From contig NZ_NJAI01000006.1 in NCBI RefSeq assembly GCF_002632725.1, positions 355,581 through 419,580 on the forward strand: a stretch of 64,000 nucleotides of DNA, read 5' to 3'. The notes under the pieces are model-generated. The model was not told the origin of the DNA, made no database searches, and saw nothing but the letters and a program-made list of their open reading frames with translations. Shown here in pieces: positions 9,570 to 20,100 of this stretch. Both the position numbers and the translations under genes were made by a program. This DNA comes from Xenorhabdus hominickii. Its GTDB lineage: Bacteria; Pseudomonadota; Gammaproteobacteria; Enterobacterales; Enterobacteriaceae. How positions within the stretch are numbered: the first letter of the stretch is position 1; the number at the start of each line of letters is the position of its first letter.

Positions 9570-12227
9570 ATGCTTGCTGATTCTCTGACAGAAAATCATT
9601 CTTCCGATTGTTGTGTGCATGAGTTTTTTGAGAGACAGGTGTTGAAAACACCAGATTCTGTCGCTGTTCGATTTGGGGAGCAATTACTGTCTTATCGGGA
9701 GTTAAACCGTAGGGCAAATAGATTAGCACATCACATTCATCGTTATCATCATGATGGCGATAAAATTTCTTCAGTAGGGATCTGCTTAGAACGTAGTATT
9801 GATACCGTTGTTGCGGTTATTGGTGTATTGAAAGCAGGGGTCACTTACGTACCGATTGATCTCAGCTATCCTACCGAACGTCAAGCTTATATTCTGAACG
9901 ATTCCAATGTGTCGGTGGTTATTTCTCGTGATGATATAATTTCCTCACTTCCAGAGACAATTACCTGTATTGATTTAGCTCACCATGATTTTTCCTCTAG
10001 GAATGAAAATGACAATAACGATAGTGAGGCAGAAAATCTAAGTGTTAATTGCTCCCCCCAAGATCTCGCTTATCTTATTTATACCTCGGGTTCGACAGGA
10101 AAACCCAAAGGCGTACAAATGCCTCATCAGGCTTTAGTAAATTTGCTGGTTTGGCAGCTCCAAAATCAAGGCGATTATTCTGGTAAAAGAACTTTGCAGC
10201 TTTCGCCACTCAGTTTTGACATTTCGTTTCAAGAAATCTTTTCCACCTTATCCTGTGGTGGCGAATTGATACTAATCTCCAACCACCTACGGCTGGATCA
10301 ATTGGCGTTGATATCCTTTATTGCAGAGCAACGGATTGAACGAATATTTCTGCCCTATGTCGCACTGAATGGTTTAGCAATGGCCGCTATTGCACAGAAA
10401 TGTTACCCGGAAAACCTTATTGATGTGATCACCGCGGGGGAGCAATTAGTGATTACAACCGCTATCAGGCAGTTTTTCAATATATTACCCCATTGCCGAT
10501 TGCATAACCATTATGGCCCATCAGAAGCACATGTTGTGACAGCTTATACCTTGGAAGGAAAAGCGGAAAATTGGCCTGTGTTGCCTACCATCGGTTCGCC
10601 AATCCATAATGTTGAAATCCATTTATTGGATGCCAATAATCGTGCCATTACGGATAACACACCGGGAGAACTTTGCATTGCAGGGCGACAATTGGCGCAT
10701 GGCTATCATCAACGTCCTGAAGAAACGGCTGCCAAATTTGTCTATCTTGCCGTGAATGGAAATTCCCCCACACGAATGTACCGTACTGGTGATTTAGCAA
10801 GATGGCGGGAAGATGGATTGTTGGAACTTTTTGGCCGGATGGATTTTCAGGTCAAAATCCGTGGATACCGCGTTGAACCAGGAGAAGTTGAAGCTTTGTT
10901 GATGCAACATCCCGCAGTGCGTGATGCGGTAGTACTGGCGCAAGGTGAGAGTTCTGAAGACAAGCGTTTGGTTAGTTTTGTCATTGCCTCGGAACAAGCT
11001 TCCCTGCACCATTCTCAGAGCAGCATCAAAGAGAGCATTCAGCAGTTTATGAAAATTGTGGCTCCCGACTACATGCGGCCCGCAGCCATTGTCATCGTCG
11101 ATAGCTTCCCTTTATCTGCCAGTGGAAAACTTGACCGCAAAGTCTTTCCGGTTATTTCCATAGGAAAACTCAGACAGCAGGATTTCGCCCCAGCGAAAGA
11201 GGGAGCTGAACAGGTGCTAGCTGAAGTGTGGCGTGAATTATTAGGTATTAAAACCATCAGCAGAAATTCCCATTTCTTTAATCTGGGTGGTCATTCATTA
11301 CTAATCATAAAAATGGCGTTAGCTTTACGTCGTCGTGGATTCACGGCGGATGCACACATTCTGTACCAGAATCCAGTATTGTCTGAATTGGCAATGCAAT
11401 TGCAAGTTTGTGAGCCAACGGAGAAAGACTCAGACATAGTGGAAAAAGTCCTGTTACGGGATGACAAATCTGTTCCGTCCTCATTTGACTTAAGCAAGCA
11501 TTGGGGAGAAGGGGCTGTTGCGGAAGTTCGTCGGATATTACCAGAGAATTTGTGTAATCAGATCCGGCAACAATCTAGAATACACGGAGTCACGGCTGCC
11601 GCTTTATTTCACTTGTCTTGGGCAAAAGTGATCGCTTGCCTGACAGGATGTAATGACGTTGTATTTAGCACCGTGTTACTGGGGCGTAGGTTGATGTGTG
11701 AGGATGTCGAAAAAGCAATGGGGCAGTTTATCAAAATATTGCCACTTCAATTGCACTTGGATAGCCAGTCTGTGCTTACCTGTCTCTGGAATGCGCAAGG
11801 CAGCCTGATGAAATTGGTGGAGTACGAGTGGGCATCATTATTGGATCAACAATTAGAATCGGCGCGACAATCAATACAAGCATCGGGAACAACATCATTA
11901 TTTAACTCATTACTGAATTACTACCATAGTGAACTATACAACACTATTCCGGCACATCCTTTTCAGGCAGAAAATCCTGTCCCTGCGAATGAAATCAATT
12001 ATGCTGGAATTACGGAGCGGACACACTATCCGATTTACATTAGCATTGATGATCTTGCGGAAGATTTTGTGATTAATGTGCAAATTGCACAGGAGATGCG
12101 AGGGATTGAACCTGTATTAATTTGTGACATGTTCTTAATGATATTACAGGAAATGGTAACTGCGCTGGAAATTTCGCCAGAGAAAAAAATAGGGCACATT
12201 TATTGTAGTAATTTAGCTCCTATCTGA
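9570..12227 (+). CDS. Stand-alone NRPS: proline-type adenylation domain, carrier domain, half condensation domain
   Basis: 885 residues. Adenylation domain at ~15-530: A3 LIYTSGSTGKPKG (~168), A5 NHYGPSEAHVV (~313), A7 YRTGDLARW, A8 GRMDFQVKIRGYRVEPGEVE (~425), A10 LSASGKLDRK (~515). Specificity positions read from FDISFQEIF, IFLP, VITAGEQ and HYGPSEAHVV give D-I-Q-F-I-A-H-V-V, which matches the known proline signature (DVQFIAHVV type). Carrier domain with FFNLGGHSLL (Ser ~574). From ~635 to the end the protein resembles only the C-terminal lobe of a condensation domain (DVVFSTVLLGRR...MGQFIKILPLQL); the N-terminal lobe with HHxxxDG is absent, so it should not condense by itself. No TE. It is convergent with the siderophore operon and lies outside it. 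Product unknown; prolyl-S-carrier is the inference. Confidence 0.85.
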   Translation: MLADSLTENHSSDCCVHEFFERQVLKTPDSVAVRFGEQLLSYRELNRRANRLAHHIHRYHHDGDKISSVGICLERSIDTVVAVIGVLKAGVTYVPIDLSYPTERQAYILNDSNVSVVISRDDIISSLPETITCIDLAHHDFSSRNENDNNDSEAENLSVNCSPQDLAYLIYTSGSTGKPKGVQMPHQALVNLLVWQLQNQGDYSGKRTLQLSPLSFDISFQEIFSTLSCGGELILISNHLRLDQLALISFIAEQRIERIFLPYVALNGLAMAAIAQKCYPENLIDVITAGEQLVITTAIRQFFNILPHCRLHNHYGPSEAHVVTAYTLEGKAENWPVLPTIGSPIHNVEIHLLDANNRAITDNTPGELCIAGRQLAHGYHQRPEETAAKFVYLAVNGNSPTRMYRTGDLARWREDGLLELFGRMDFQVKIRGYRVEPGEVEALLMQHPAVRDAVVLAQGESSEDKRLVSFVIASEQASLHHSQSSIKESIQQFMKIVAPDYMRPAAIVIVDSFPLSASGKLDRKVFPVISIGKLRQQDFAPAKEGAEQVLAEVWRELLGIKTISRNSHFFNLGGHSLLIIKMALALRRRGFTADAHILYQNPVLSELAMQLQVCEPTEKDSDIVEKVLLRDDKSVPSSFDLSKHWGEGAVAEVRRILPENLCNQIRQQSRIHGVTAAALFHLSWAKVIACLTGCNDVVFSTVLLGRRLMCEDVEKAMGQFIKILPLQLHLDSQSVLTCLWNAQGSLMKLVEYEWASLLDQQLESARQSIQASGTTSLFNSLLNYYHSELYNTIPAHPFQAENPVPANEINYAGITERTHYPIYISIDDLAEDFVINVQIAQEMRGIEPVLICDMFLMILQEMVTALEISPEKKIGHIYCSNLAPI

Positions 12228-12263
12228 TGTTTTTATTTGGAGTATCCGAAAAAATTAATCACC

Positions 12264-12295
12264 CTGGGAAAACTCGAATAATTCGGTTTTCCCAG
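12264..12295. terminator. Hairpin between convergent NRPS and siderophore operons
   Basis: Perfect 10-bp stem CTGGGAAAAC (12264-12273) / GTTTTCCCAG (12286-12295) with a 12-nt loop that can itself pair (CGAAT/ATTCG). It sits between two convergent stops. On the minus strand a T-rich stretch follows about 10 bases later, so it may serve both directions. Confidence 0.65.
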
Positions 12296-12326
12296 AAGTG
12301 TTATTACGACTTATCCCAATAGACTC

Positions 12327-15272
12327 TTAGTCTTTTTTATCGGAATAAGGGCGTACGTATTTCATAATGCACTCAAGTTTTTCACAGGTTTCCTGCCATT
12401 CTCTTTCTGGTTTTGAATCTCTGACCAGCCCCGCACCAGCCTGAAGCCAACTACGTCCTTTATGTTGATAGAAAGAACGTAATACCAGCGCGGCATCCAG
12501 TTTGCCTGAGCTATCCAACAACATGACACAACCACTGTAAAGCCGGCGCGGTTCACCTTCATAACGAGAGATGGCTTCCAATGAAAGCTTTTTCGGTATC
12601 CCTGAAGCGGTAACTGCCGGAAATAGGGCAATGAAAGCATCCCAACGATTTTTGTCCGTTTGCAGCAATCCTTTTACTCGTGATGCCAAATGTTGTACCG
12701 AACCACGTTCACGAATAGCCATAAATTCTGATACGCAAAGCGTGTCTGCCTGACAAATCGGGGCCAGTTCTTCTAATGCGAGTTTGGCAGATACAGCGTG
12801 CTCAGCGATTTCTTTCGGATCAGAAAGTAAATCAGCCCGCAACTGTTGATCCTGCTCCTTGTCATGTGTCAATGCTCTGGTGCCTGCCAATGGTTGGCTA
12901 TTAACCCAACCGAAACCATCTGCCTCAACTACGGTTTCAGGGCTGAAACCGTAAGCAGAAAATTCTTCATCTCGTAAGAAGAAAGAGCGGGCTGGGGTGT
13001 TAGCCTGACGGCCTAGCCAGTAACTGTGTGTTATATCAACATTTGAACCAAGTTCAACCTTGCGTGACAGGATCACTTTTTGATAGTGGCCTGCGGTAAT
13101 ATCCTTGACTGCACTTGCAACACTGTTTTGATAATTATTTCTAGCGTTTGTTGTATTGATAATTTCCAGCTCTTTTGTATATGGGAAAGCCGGTGTGCCT
13201 GCTTGCTCAGCTAGCCTGACTTTTTCTCTCAATATTGGGATTTGGTCTTCTTCCAGCGTCCGTATCAGAACTTGTCCTTGAGTTATGCGTAATTCATGCT
13301 GTGGAACAGTGATTTTTATTAATGCTTCATTTTGCTGTTCTAATGATGGATCTAATGGTATCCCGTATGTCATATGGGAAAACTCAAATAGTGTTCTGCC
13401 ATAAGCACGCCAGTCTTTAATAGGAATCGTGTTGAGTACCTGCTCAAGTTTCTGGCTTAATGTATTGATATCGTATGGATAATGATTTCCTTTTGAATCA
13501 ATCAATTGTCCAGATGCATCTGCGCTTATGGTGGCTGCACAGCCTATCCCTAATGACCATTCCCCTTTGATTTCATAGAGTGTACAAGGTTGTACATCAT
13601 TGTCTGCGAGCAAGTGGGTGACCAGATCTAATGGAGTGCTGGTAATAGCGATAGTGTGTTCATGATATTGTTGCATTGGGCTTCCGTGTTCTGTTTGTGC
13701 CATCTGTACTAACTGACGTTTGTCGATTTTTCCTACTGTGGTTAATGGCCAATACGCCACAAACAACCATTGATCAGGGATTTTATGACGCTGAACGCCT
13801 TTCTGATGTAAAAATGTCTGTATCTGTGTGGGTTCCGGTTGGTTGCTACTTTTTGATATGCAAGCACAAATTCGTTCACCCAAGAGTTCATCAGGAACAG
13901 CGATGACAACTGCATCATCAATATCTGGATGTTGCAGCAGTAATGTTTCAACTTCTTGTGTCGAGATTTTTTCGCCACTGCGGTTGATCTGCTCTTTGAT
14001 TCGTCCCTCAACGATTAGGTTACCTTCTGGTCTCATACGAACCAGATCGCCTGTACGGTAGAAACCATCAATGGTGAAAGCGACAGTATTATGTTGCTCT
14101 GCCCGGTAATACCCTGCGATGGTATAGGGGCCTCGTGTAATCAGTTCGCCTACCTCACCGGATGCAACAGGTTGCAGATTGGCATCAACAATTTTGATCT
14201 CATCTTCTTCTGATAATGGGCGCCCCTGGGTGTTAATAATGACCTCATAGGGATCGTCCAGTCGGGTATAGCAAAGCAATCCTTCCGCTGTGCCAAATAC
14301 CTGTTGCAAAGGCCCAAGGCGTGTCATGACCTGTTTTGCCAGTTCCGGTGTGAGCCTGCCTCCACCGACTTGTAAACAGCGCAGGGATGAAAGGTCGCTC
14401 TGTTCCCAATCACGGGCCTGCTCCCAGAGTCGGGCAAGTGCCGGGACTAACGCTACATGTGTCACCTTGTGCTGTTCTATCAATGGCATGGCTTCATCAC
14501 AACTGGCGGTATCACTTAGGAGTACGCATCCTCCCTGAGAAAGTGTGCCCAGAATTCCGGGGCTGCCTAAGGTGAAATTATGTGCAACAGGCAGTACCGC
14601 TAAATAAACACTTTCGGTATTAACTGAGCACAGGCGAGCTGAGAGTACAAAATCATAAGTATAGGCATCGTGAGTGCGTGGAATTAATTTCGGTGTACCT
14701 GTCGTTCCACCGGAAAGCAGGAGTACGGCAATATCGCCGTAACATGGGCCAGAGACATCAAGCGGTTCACCATCAATGGAGGATAAAGCAATAAATTCCT
14801 CCGCTTCCCCATCAACGATAACATGCTGCATATCAGGGCAAGATGCCGCTACTTCCCGTGCCATTTCCCGATAATCAAAACCGTGAATACAATCAGGGAT
14901 AATATATGCCACTGGGTGGGCAATCTGGCAAAGTGCATGAACATCATGTGCCCGTTGTGTCGGCATTAGTAACACTGGATGAGCGCCTAGCCTGAATAGG
15001 GCAAAACAGGTAACAACAAAAGAGATCCGGTTAGGTAATTGCACCATAACGTTGTCACCACGACGGATCCCCCGCTGGAATAATCCACTTGCCAGCCTTT
15101 CCGCAGCTTGATGGAGTTCACGGTAAGTTAATTGTTGCTCTTGATAAATCAGCGCTGTTTTATCACCCCAGATACTCGACCATCCTGCAAGCTGTTGGTC
15201 TATTGTTTCGCCATTCCAATGATAGTCTGGCGTCATAGTAAGATTTTTTTCTGGGATTGAATAAGGTGCCAT
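12327..15272 (-). CDS. Fused salicyl-AMP ligase and salicylate synthase
   Basis: 981 residues from ATG 15272 (MAPYSIPEKN), which overlaps the stop of the upstream thioesterase gene as TAATG; longer starts run back into that gene. Residues 1 to ~545 are an aryl-acid AMP ligase of the YbtE/DhbE family: LLLSGGTTGTPKLIPRTH, YRTGDLVRMRPEGN, GRIKEQINRSGEKIS, TTVGKIDKR. Residues ~550-975 are an MbtI/Irp9-type salicylate synthase: GHYQKVILSRKVEL, SFFLRDEEFSAYGFSPE, PLAGTRAL, KEIAEHAVSAKLALEEL, ARRLYSGCV-like segment, LQAGAGLVRDSKPEREWQET. In yersiniabactin loci these are two proteins (YbtE and YbtS/Irp9). Here chorismate-to-salicylate conversion and activation for the ArCP of Irp2 are in one chain. 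Last gene of the operon. Confidence 0.93.
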   Translation of the reverse strand: MAPYSIPEKNLTMTPDYHWNGETIDQQLAGWSSIWGDKTALIYQEQQLTYRELHQAAERLASGLFQRGIRRGDNVMVQLPNRISFVVTCFALFRLGAHPVLLMPTQRAHDVHALCQIAHPVAYIIPDCIHGFDYREMAREVAASCPDMQHVIVDGEAEEFIALSSIDGEPLDVSGPCYGDIAVLLLSGGTTGTPKLIPRTHDAYTYDFVLSARLCSVNTESVYLAVLPVAHNFTLGSPGILGTLSQGGCVLLSDTASCDEAMPLIEQHKVTHVALVPALARLWEQARDWEQSDLSSLRCLQVGGGRLTPELAKQVMTRLGPLQQVFGTAEGLLCYTRLDDPYEVIINTQGRPLSEEDEIKIVDANLQPVASGEVGELITRGPYTIAGYYRAEQHNTVAFTIDGFYRTGDLVRMRPEGNLIVEGRIKEQINRSGEKISTQEVETLLLQHPDIDDAVVIAVPDELLGERICACISKSSNQPEPTQIQTFLHQKGVQRHKIPDQWLFVAYWPLTTVGKIDKRQLVQMAQTEHGSPMQQYHEHTIAITSTPLDLVTHLLADNDVQPCTLYEIKGEWSLGIGCAATISADASGQLIDSKGNHYPYDINTLSQKLEQVLNTIPIKDWRAYGRTLFEFSHMTYGIPLDPSLEQQNEALIKITVPQHELRITQGQVLIRTLEEDQIPILREKVRLAEQAGTPAFPYTKELEIINTTNARNNYQNSVASAVKDITAGHYQKVILSRKVELGSNVDITHSYWLGRQANTPARSFFLRDEEFSAYGFSPETVVEADGFGWVNSQPLAGTRALTHDKEQDQQLRADLLSDPKEIAEHAVSAKLALEELAPICQADTLCVSEFMAIRERGSVQHLASRVKGLLQTDKNRWDAFIALFPAVTASGIPKKLSLEAISRYEGEPRRLYSGCVMLLDSSGKLDAALVLRSFYQHKGRSWLQAGAGLVRDSKPEREWQETCEKLECIMKYVRPYSDKKD

Positions 15273-16081
15273 TATGCGAACTCCTGTGGATAAACATATT
15301 GCATAAATTGTGTAACGTGACGAATAAAACTTTGCGGCTCTTGCGTGATATAAAAATGACTGCCGGCAATCTCTTGGCAGCAATACGAAAGGTTTTGCTT
15401 GTCACCGGCAAGCCAATGGTGCCACTGCTCAACTTCCAGACCGGAAGCCTCTTTGTCTTCGTGACCATAAAGCAACAGGGTTGGTGTTTGCAGTTTTACT
15501 GAATCGGATTGAATAACATGGTGATAATGTTCCGTAGCCCAGAAGTCAGCACGCAGCATGGGTAAGAACAGCGCCAGTAATCCGGGATCTTCCCGTAACA
15601 TCGGGCTGCAACCACCGATATCAATCAGTTGTTCAATGAATTCATGCTCTGGTAATCCACTCAATTGACGGCGGGATTGAAGATGGGGGGCATGACACCC
15701 AGAAAGTACCAGTGCTTTAGGAGAACAATCATGTTGTTCAAGGCGTTGGCAAGTTTCAAAAGCGACCTGGGCCCCCATACTGTGACCAACCAGTATCAGG
15801 TTCTCTCTCTGTGCTGGCGTGAGTGACACGATCAGATCAGAAAGTGATTGGGCTAATGGCGCAATTCTGGTGACTGCATGTTCATTCATGCGGCTGTCAC
15901 GTCCGGGATAAATCACCAATGAAACGGCGATATCTGGGTTTTCCAGAGTAGACCATTGGCGAAATGCGCTGCTGCTGCCCCCGGCAAAGGGGCAGATTAA
16001 TAGGGTATATTTGGGCTCGCCACGGGGTGTCAGACACGGGCGAATCATCGGATGCGCAGGGAGTGCCCATTTCATCAGCAT
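15272..16081 (-). CDS. Type II thioesterase (YbtT/Irp4-like)
   Basis: 269 residues (or 267 from the second ATG at 16075, which overlaps the reductase stop as TGATG). Alpha/beta-hydrolase of the NRPS/PKS external thioesterase family: LLICPFAGGSSSAF near residue 30, nucleophile elbow GHSMGAQVAFE (~100), late Asp in LLYGHEDKEASG and catalytic His in GSHFYI near the end. Such enzymes remove wrong or stalled acyl groups from carrier domains. Its position between the reductase and the salicylate genes follows the yersiniabactin operon order irp1-irp3(ybtU)-irp4(ybtT)-irp5. Confidence 0.92.
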   Translation of the reverse strand: MLMKWALPAHPMIRPCLTPRGEPKYTLLICPFAGGSSSAFRQWSTLENPDIAVSLVIYPGRDSRMNEHAVTRIAPLAQSLSDLIVSLTPAQRENLILVGHSMGAQVAFETCQRLEQHDCSPKALVLSGCHAPHLQSRRQLSGLPEHEFIEQLIDIGGCSPMLREDPGLLALFLPMLRADFWATEHYHHVIQSDSVKLQTPTLLLYGHEDKEASGLEVEQWHHWLAGDKQNLSYCCQEIAGSHFYITQEPQSFIRHVTQFMQYVYPQEFA

Positions 16082-17172
16082 TCTTCCTTAATGAGCATCA
16101 ATTGAGCCGGATCAATCCAGACCGGGGGCTGTAAATCCTGAGTAACAGGTTCTCCCATCATGCGCAAAATCTGTTGCCATAAGCCTGCTAACCGTAATTG
16201 GTAGCCGTCACTGAAAGCAGGGGGGCAAAGTGCGCCATTCAATACAGAACTTAAGGTGTTGAGTAGAAATGCCACGCCTTCAGCACCATCACATTCAAAT
16301 GCTGTCATCCAGTCTTTGGTTGCCGGACAAAGAACGTGAGATGTTGTTTGGTGTTGATAAGCTCCATCCGGCTGACTGGCAGTCAGATAGAGGCTCTGGT
16401 CACTATTCAGATGATTAGGGGCATGAAGAACCGGTGTCCAGATCACCGGCCCATAACTGGCTTCCTGCGTCAGATAACCCGCAGGCCAAATCAGCGTCAT
16501 CTTGTGCATGACAAGGTTATGCATATCGGGATCTCTGGGGTCCAGATAGGACTGAACATCCAACGTTATGGTTGTTCCCGCCAAACTCAGTTCAAAGCAA
16601 TGAAATGCATGACCCCGTTGCCCCATATAGGTTATCTCTATTTGTTCCGGGCAATGACAGGCCTGTAACAACAGATCAATGGCGGAAAACAGTAGTTGAC
16701 GGCTGGTTGTCAGATAGCCATTTATCGGGTGTTGTTGTGATAATTGACTGATCTGGTGCGCCGCATGCAACCAGCTTCTGCCGGTATGGCATTGGCTGTA
16801 AAAGCTATTGACCCAAAATATAACACCATGTTTATCAGCGGTTGCCTGATGTCTTTTGATAGCTTCTGCATCAAGGGGATGTTCCTGAATAACAGAAATA
16901 CCCCGTGCCAATAATGCCTGAGTTAATTGATCACCTTTGCCCCCGATAACTTCTGCACGTATGACCACACAAGCAATATCAATATCATCCGGCAATTCAT
17001 CCAGTGAGCGGAACAGTGGCACATTGAAATCACGGGCCAATTGCTGTGAGCGAGGGCTTCCCTGTGCCAGAATACCGGCCAGTTCCAGATCTGGCCGAGG
17101 TTGCAGGAACGCATTAAGGTACAGTTCGCCAAATTTGGCACCTACAATCAGAACCCGCCGTGGCTTTATCAT
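16075..17172 (-). CDS. Thiazolinyl imide reductase (YbtU/Irp3-like)
   Basis: 365 residues, ATG overlapping the Irp1 stop by 4 bases. The N-terminus RRVLIVGAKFGELYLNAFLQ is the NADPH-binding motif of the Irp3/PchG family of the Gfo/Idh fold. GDQLTQALLARGISVIQEHPL and GVIFWVNSFYSQCHTGR resemble the conserved central segments of thiazolinyl imide reductases. The enzyme reduces one thiazoline ring to a thiazolidine while the chain is carrier-bound. Length matches the family (~365). Intact. Confidence 0.93.
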   Translation of the reverse strand: MIKPRRVLIVGAKFGELYLNAFLQPRPDLELAGILAQGSPRSQQLARDFNVPLFRSLDELPDDIDIACVVIRAEVIGGKGDQLTQALLARGISVIQEHPLDAEAIKRHQATADKHGVIFWVNSFYSQCHTGRSWLHAAHQISQLSQQHPINGYLTTSRQLLFSAIDLLLQACHCPEQIEITYMGQRGHAFHCFELSLAGTTITLDVQSYLDPRDPDMHNLVMHKMTLIWPAGYLTQEASYGPVIWTPVLHAPNHLNSDQSLYLTASQPDGAYQHQTTSHVLCPATKDWMTAFECDGAEGVAFLLNTLSSVLNGALCPPAFSDGYQLRLAGLWQQILRMMGEPVTQDLQPPVWIDPAQLMLIKEEC

Positions 17173-20100
17173 ATGTTCTCCTTAACAGGCTCAATAGTCG
17201 GGACTGAACACAGAATGTTTTTCAGACACATAACCAGAGAGCTGACATGTTTGTGTTGGAATAAGCTGTAGTGATTACCATCAAGTTGTGTCACGTTGAC
17301 TGGCCCGAACGCTTGCCAGCCGAGATCCATTGAGGTGATTGTTGTTGGATCGAGATAATCCATAAAATCAGGTAACGCCTGCATGGCCCGGATAAGGCTG
17401 AAAGGTTGTGAACTTTGTGGTGGACAATAGTCAAGTAATGCACGCAGATTATGGTGCCATACGGTATAAAGCTCAGTCAGTGAGCCATCAATCTGTACTG
17501 ATTGCGGTAAGGCTTCATGCAGCGCTTGCAGGAATGTTTCAGTATCGGCTGCGATCGCGTGGTTATCCAGTGCCAAGTCTGGGAATTGTCCCTGTAAATC
17601 GAGCAGGAAATGACGGTGGCAGAATATATCATCCTGCGTCAGATCAGAGCGTGTATTTGGGGAGAAACTATCAATCAGGATGCAATGAGAAACGTGTTCA
17701 CCCGCAACACGTAATTGATGTGCCATTTCATAGGCCACCAATCCGCCGAAAGACCAGCCAGCCAGTGTATAAGGGCCTTTAGGCTGGAAGGTACGGATTT
17801 GATTGATATAGTCAGCCGCCAATGCTGCAACGGAAGGCTTATCGATATTCAGGTTATCTGGTGAAAATGCCAATCCAATCAGGCGTTGATCGCCGAAATT
17901 AGCCGCCAGATGACGATACCCCAACAGATGTCCGCCAATAGGATGGACGATGAACAATGCAGGTTGTTCAACATTTCCCTCGTTCAGTATCACACTTTGG
18001 AAAGTATTTTCCGGTTGATGCTCAATAAATTCAGCCAATGAATGTACGGTATCGTAAGTTTGTAGCAGGCTGAGCGGGTACTGGCGATTAAATGTCTGGT
18101 TGATTTTCACCATTAACCGTACGGCTGCCAAAGAATCTCCCCCAAGGGTAAAGAAACTCTCGTGCACGTTGATACCTTGTTGCTCTAATACTGATTCCCA
18201 CAGGCTTAATATCGTGTGTCCTATTGTACTGAGAGCCGCTGATGGCGTTGAGTTAACTTCTTGCGCTTTTTCAACCAGAGTAGCCAATGTGCGTCTGTCA
18301 ATTTTACCGTTGTCGGATACAGGTATCGTATCGAGAATGACAAATCTCTGTGGGCACATCCAAACCGGCAGAGTTTGCTGCAACCAGTGAGGCAGTACTG
18401 GTAAAAGCTCGGTAGATATTGGTGCGTTGTTAGTTAAACGTAAGCCAGCAACCAGTTGTAATGCGCCGGTTGGTGTCGTATGTGCAAACACTAACGCTTG
18501 TTGTATTGCAGGATGTTCACATAAACGATGCTCAATTTCGCCTAATTCAATCCGGTAGCCCCGAATTTTAATCTGGTGATCATTGCGCCCCAGAAATTCG
18601 ATGTTACCGTCCGGCCGCCAGCGCCCTAAGTCACCTGTGCGATAAAGCCGCTCACCCGTTTGAGGATGCGTGATAAATGCGAGTTCTGTTTTTTCAGTGT
18701 CAGTCCAATAACCCAAAGCCAGTCCTTGCCCACCAATATAAAGCTCACCAGTTACCCAGACAGGACAAGGCGAAAGTGCTGCATTAAGCACATAGAAAGT
18801 CTGATTATCCAGAGGCTTACCATATGGAATACTGCGCCAATTCGGATCGACCTGTGTGATAGGATAGGCAATAGACCAGATTGATGCTTCGGTTGCACCG
18901 CCCAAACTCAGCAAGTTAAGTGCGGGATGAAGAGCATGTAATTTGGCCGGTAAATGAGTCGGTATCCAATCACCACTCATTAGTATCCAGCGCAGACTGT
19001 TCAGGGAATGCGGATAGCTGAGGGCATATTCTTCAAGCAGTTGCACAAATGCCGGAACTGAGTTCCAAACAGTAACCAATTCTTGTTGTAACCATGCCAG
19101 TAATTTGTCGGGTTGCTTACTGTCACCGGGAGAAGGCATGACCAATTTTGCCCCACGGCTCAGCGTGCCGAATAGATCATAGACTGAGAGATCGAAGGTT
19201 AACTCTGAGATTGCCAGTACGCTATCGTGCTCATTGAGTGCGATACGTTGGTTAATATCAATAATCGTATTGACTGCGCCCTGATGATCTATCATCACGC
19301 CTTTCGGTTTTCCGGTAGAACCTGAGGTGAATATGACATAAGCCAGATCTTCAGGTTGTACAGATAAACGCGGCCCGCTGGTGACTGGCAAGTTGTTAAG
19401 CAACGTTTCATCCAGAGAGAGGACTTGCACATTGTCAGGCCAGCCCATCTGTTGTGCAAACTTGGGTTGTGTCAATACGGTATCAACTTTCCCTGATGCC
19501 AATAGCTGATGAATCCGCTGTTGTGGGTAGCTGGCATCAATAGGCAGATAAGCGCGTCCTGCCAATAGAATTGCAATAACCGCGACAACCTGTTCCCAGC
19601 CTTTTTCCATCACTATACCAATCAAAGATGAATCTTGATTTTCCTGTGCTTGCAGATGAGCCGCCAGTGTCAGGCTTTGTGACCACAAAGTGCGATAGTC
19701 GATCTGGCGAGAAGCATCTACCACAGCCGTATGTTGTGGATAACGATTCACAGCCTGTTCAATCAGCGAGCAAAGGGTGTGTGGTGGAAAATCACTCTTT
19801 GTCGCATTACTGTTCTGGCACAAAGCGCGATCATTTGCCGGGAGCCATTCAGGAAGCGGGGTGCTCCATTGGTAATCCGGTTCGAGCAGTGCAACGATAC
19901 TGGCTTGATAATGGGCAAACATGTTTTCTGCAACTTGGGGCTGGAACAGTTGCGGCAAGATCGCCCATTGTATGGTGACACTGCCTTCTGCGCCGGAAAT
20001 GAGCATACAGTCGAGATAAACATGGGGTGTTTGCGCACCAAAGAGATTCAGTGTTCCTAATCCTGATGGCCCTTTACCCGCAGTACCAGTTGTATCGTTG

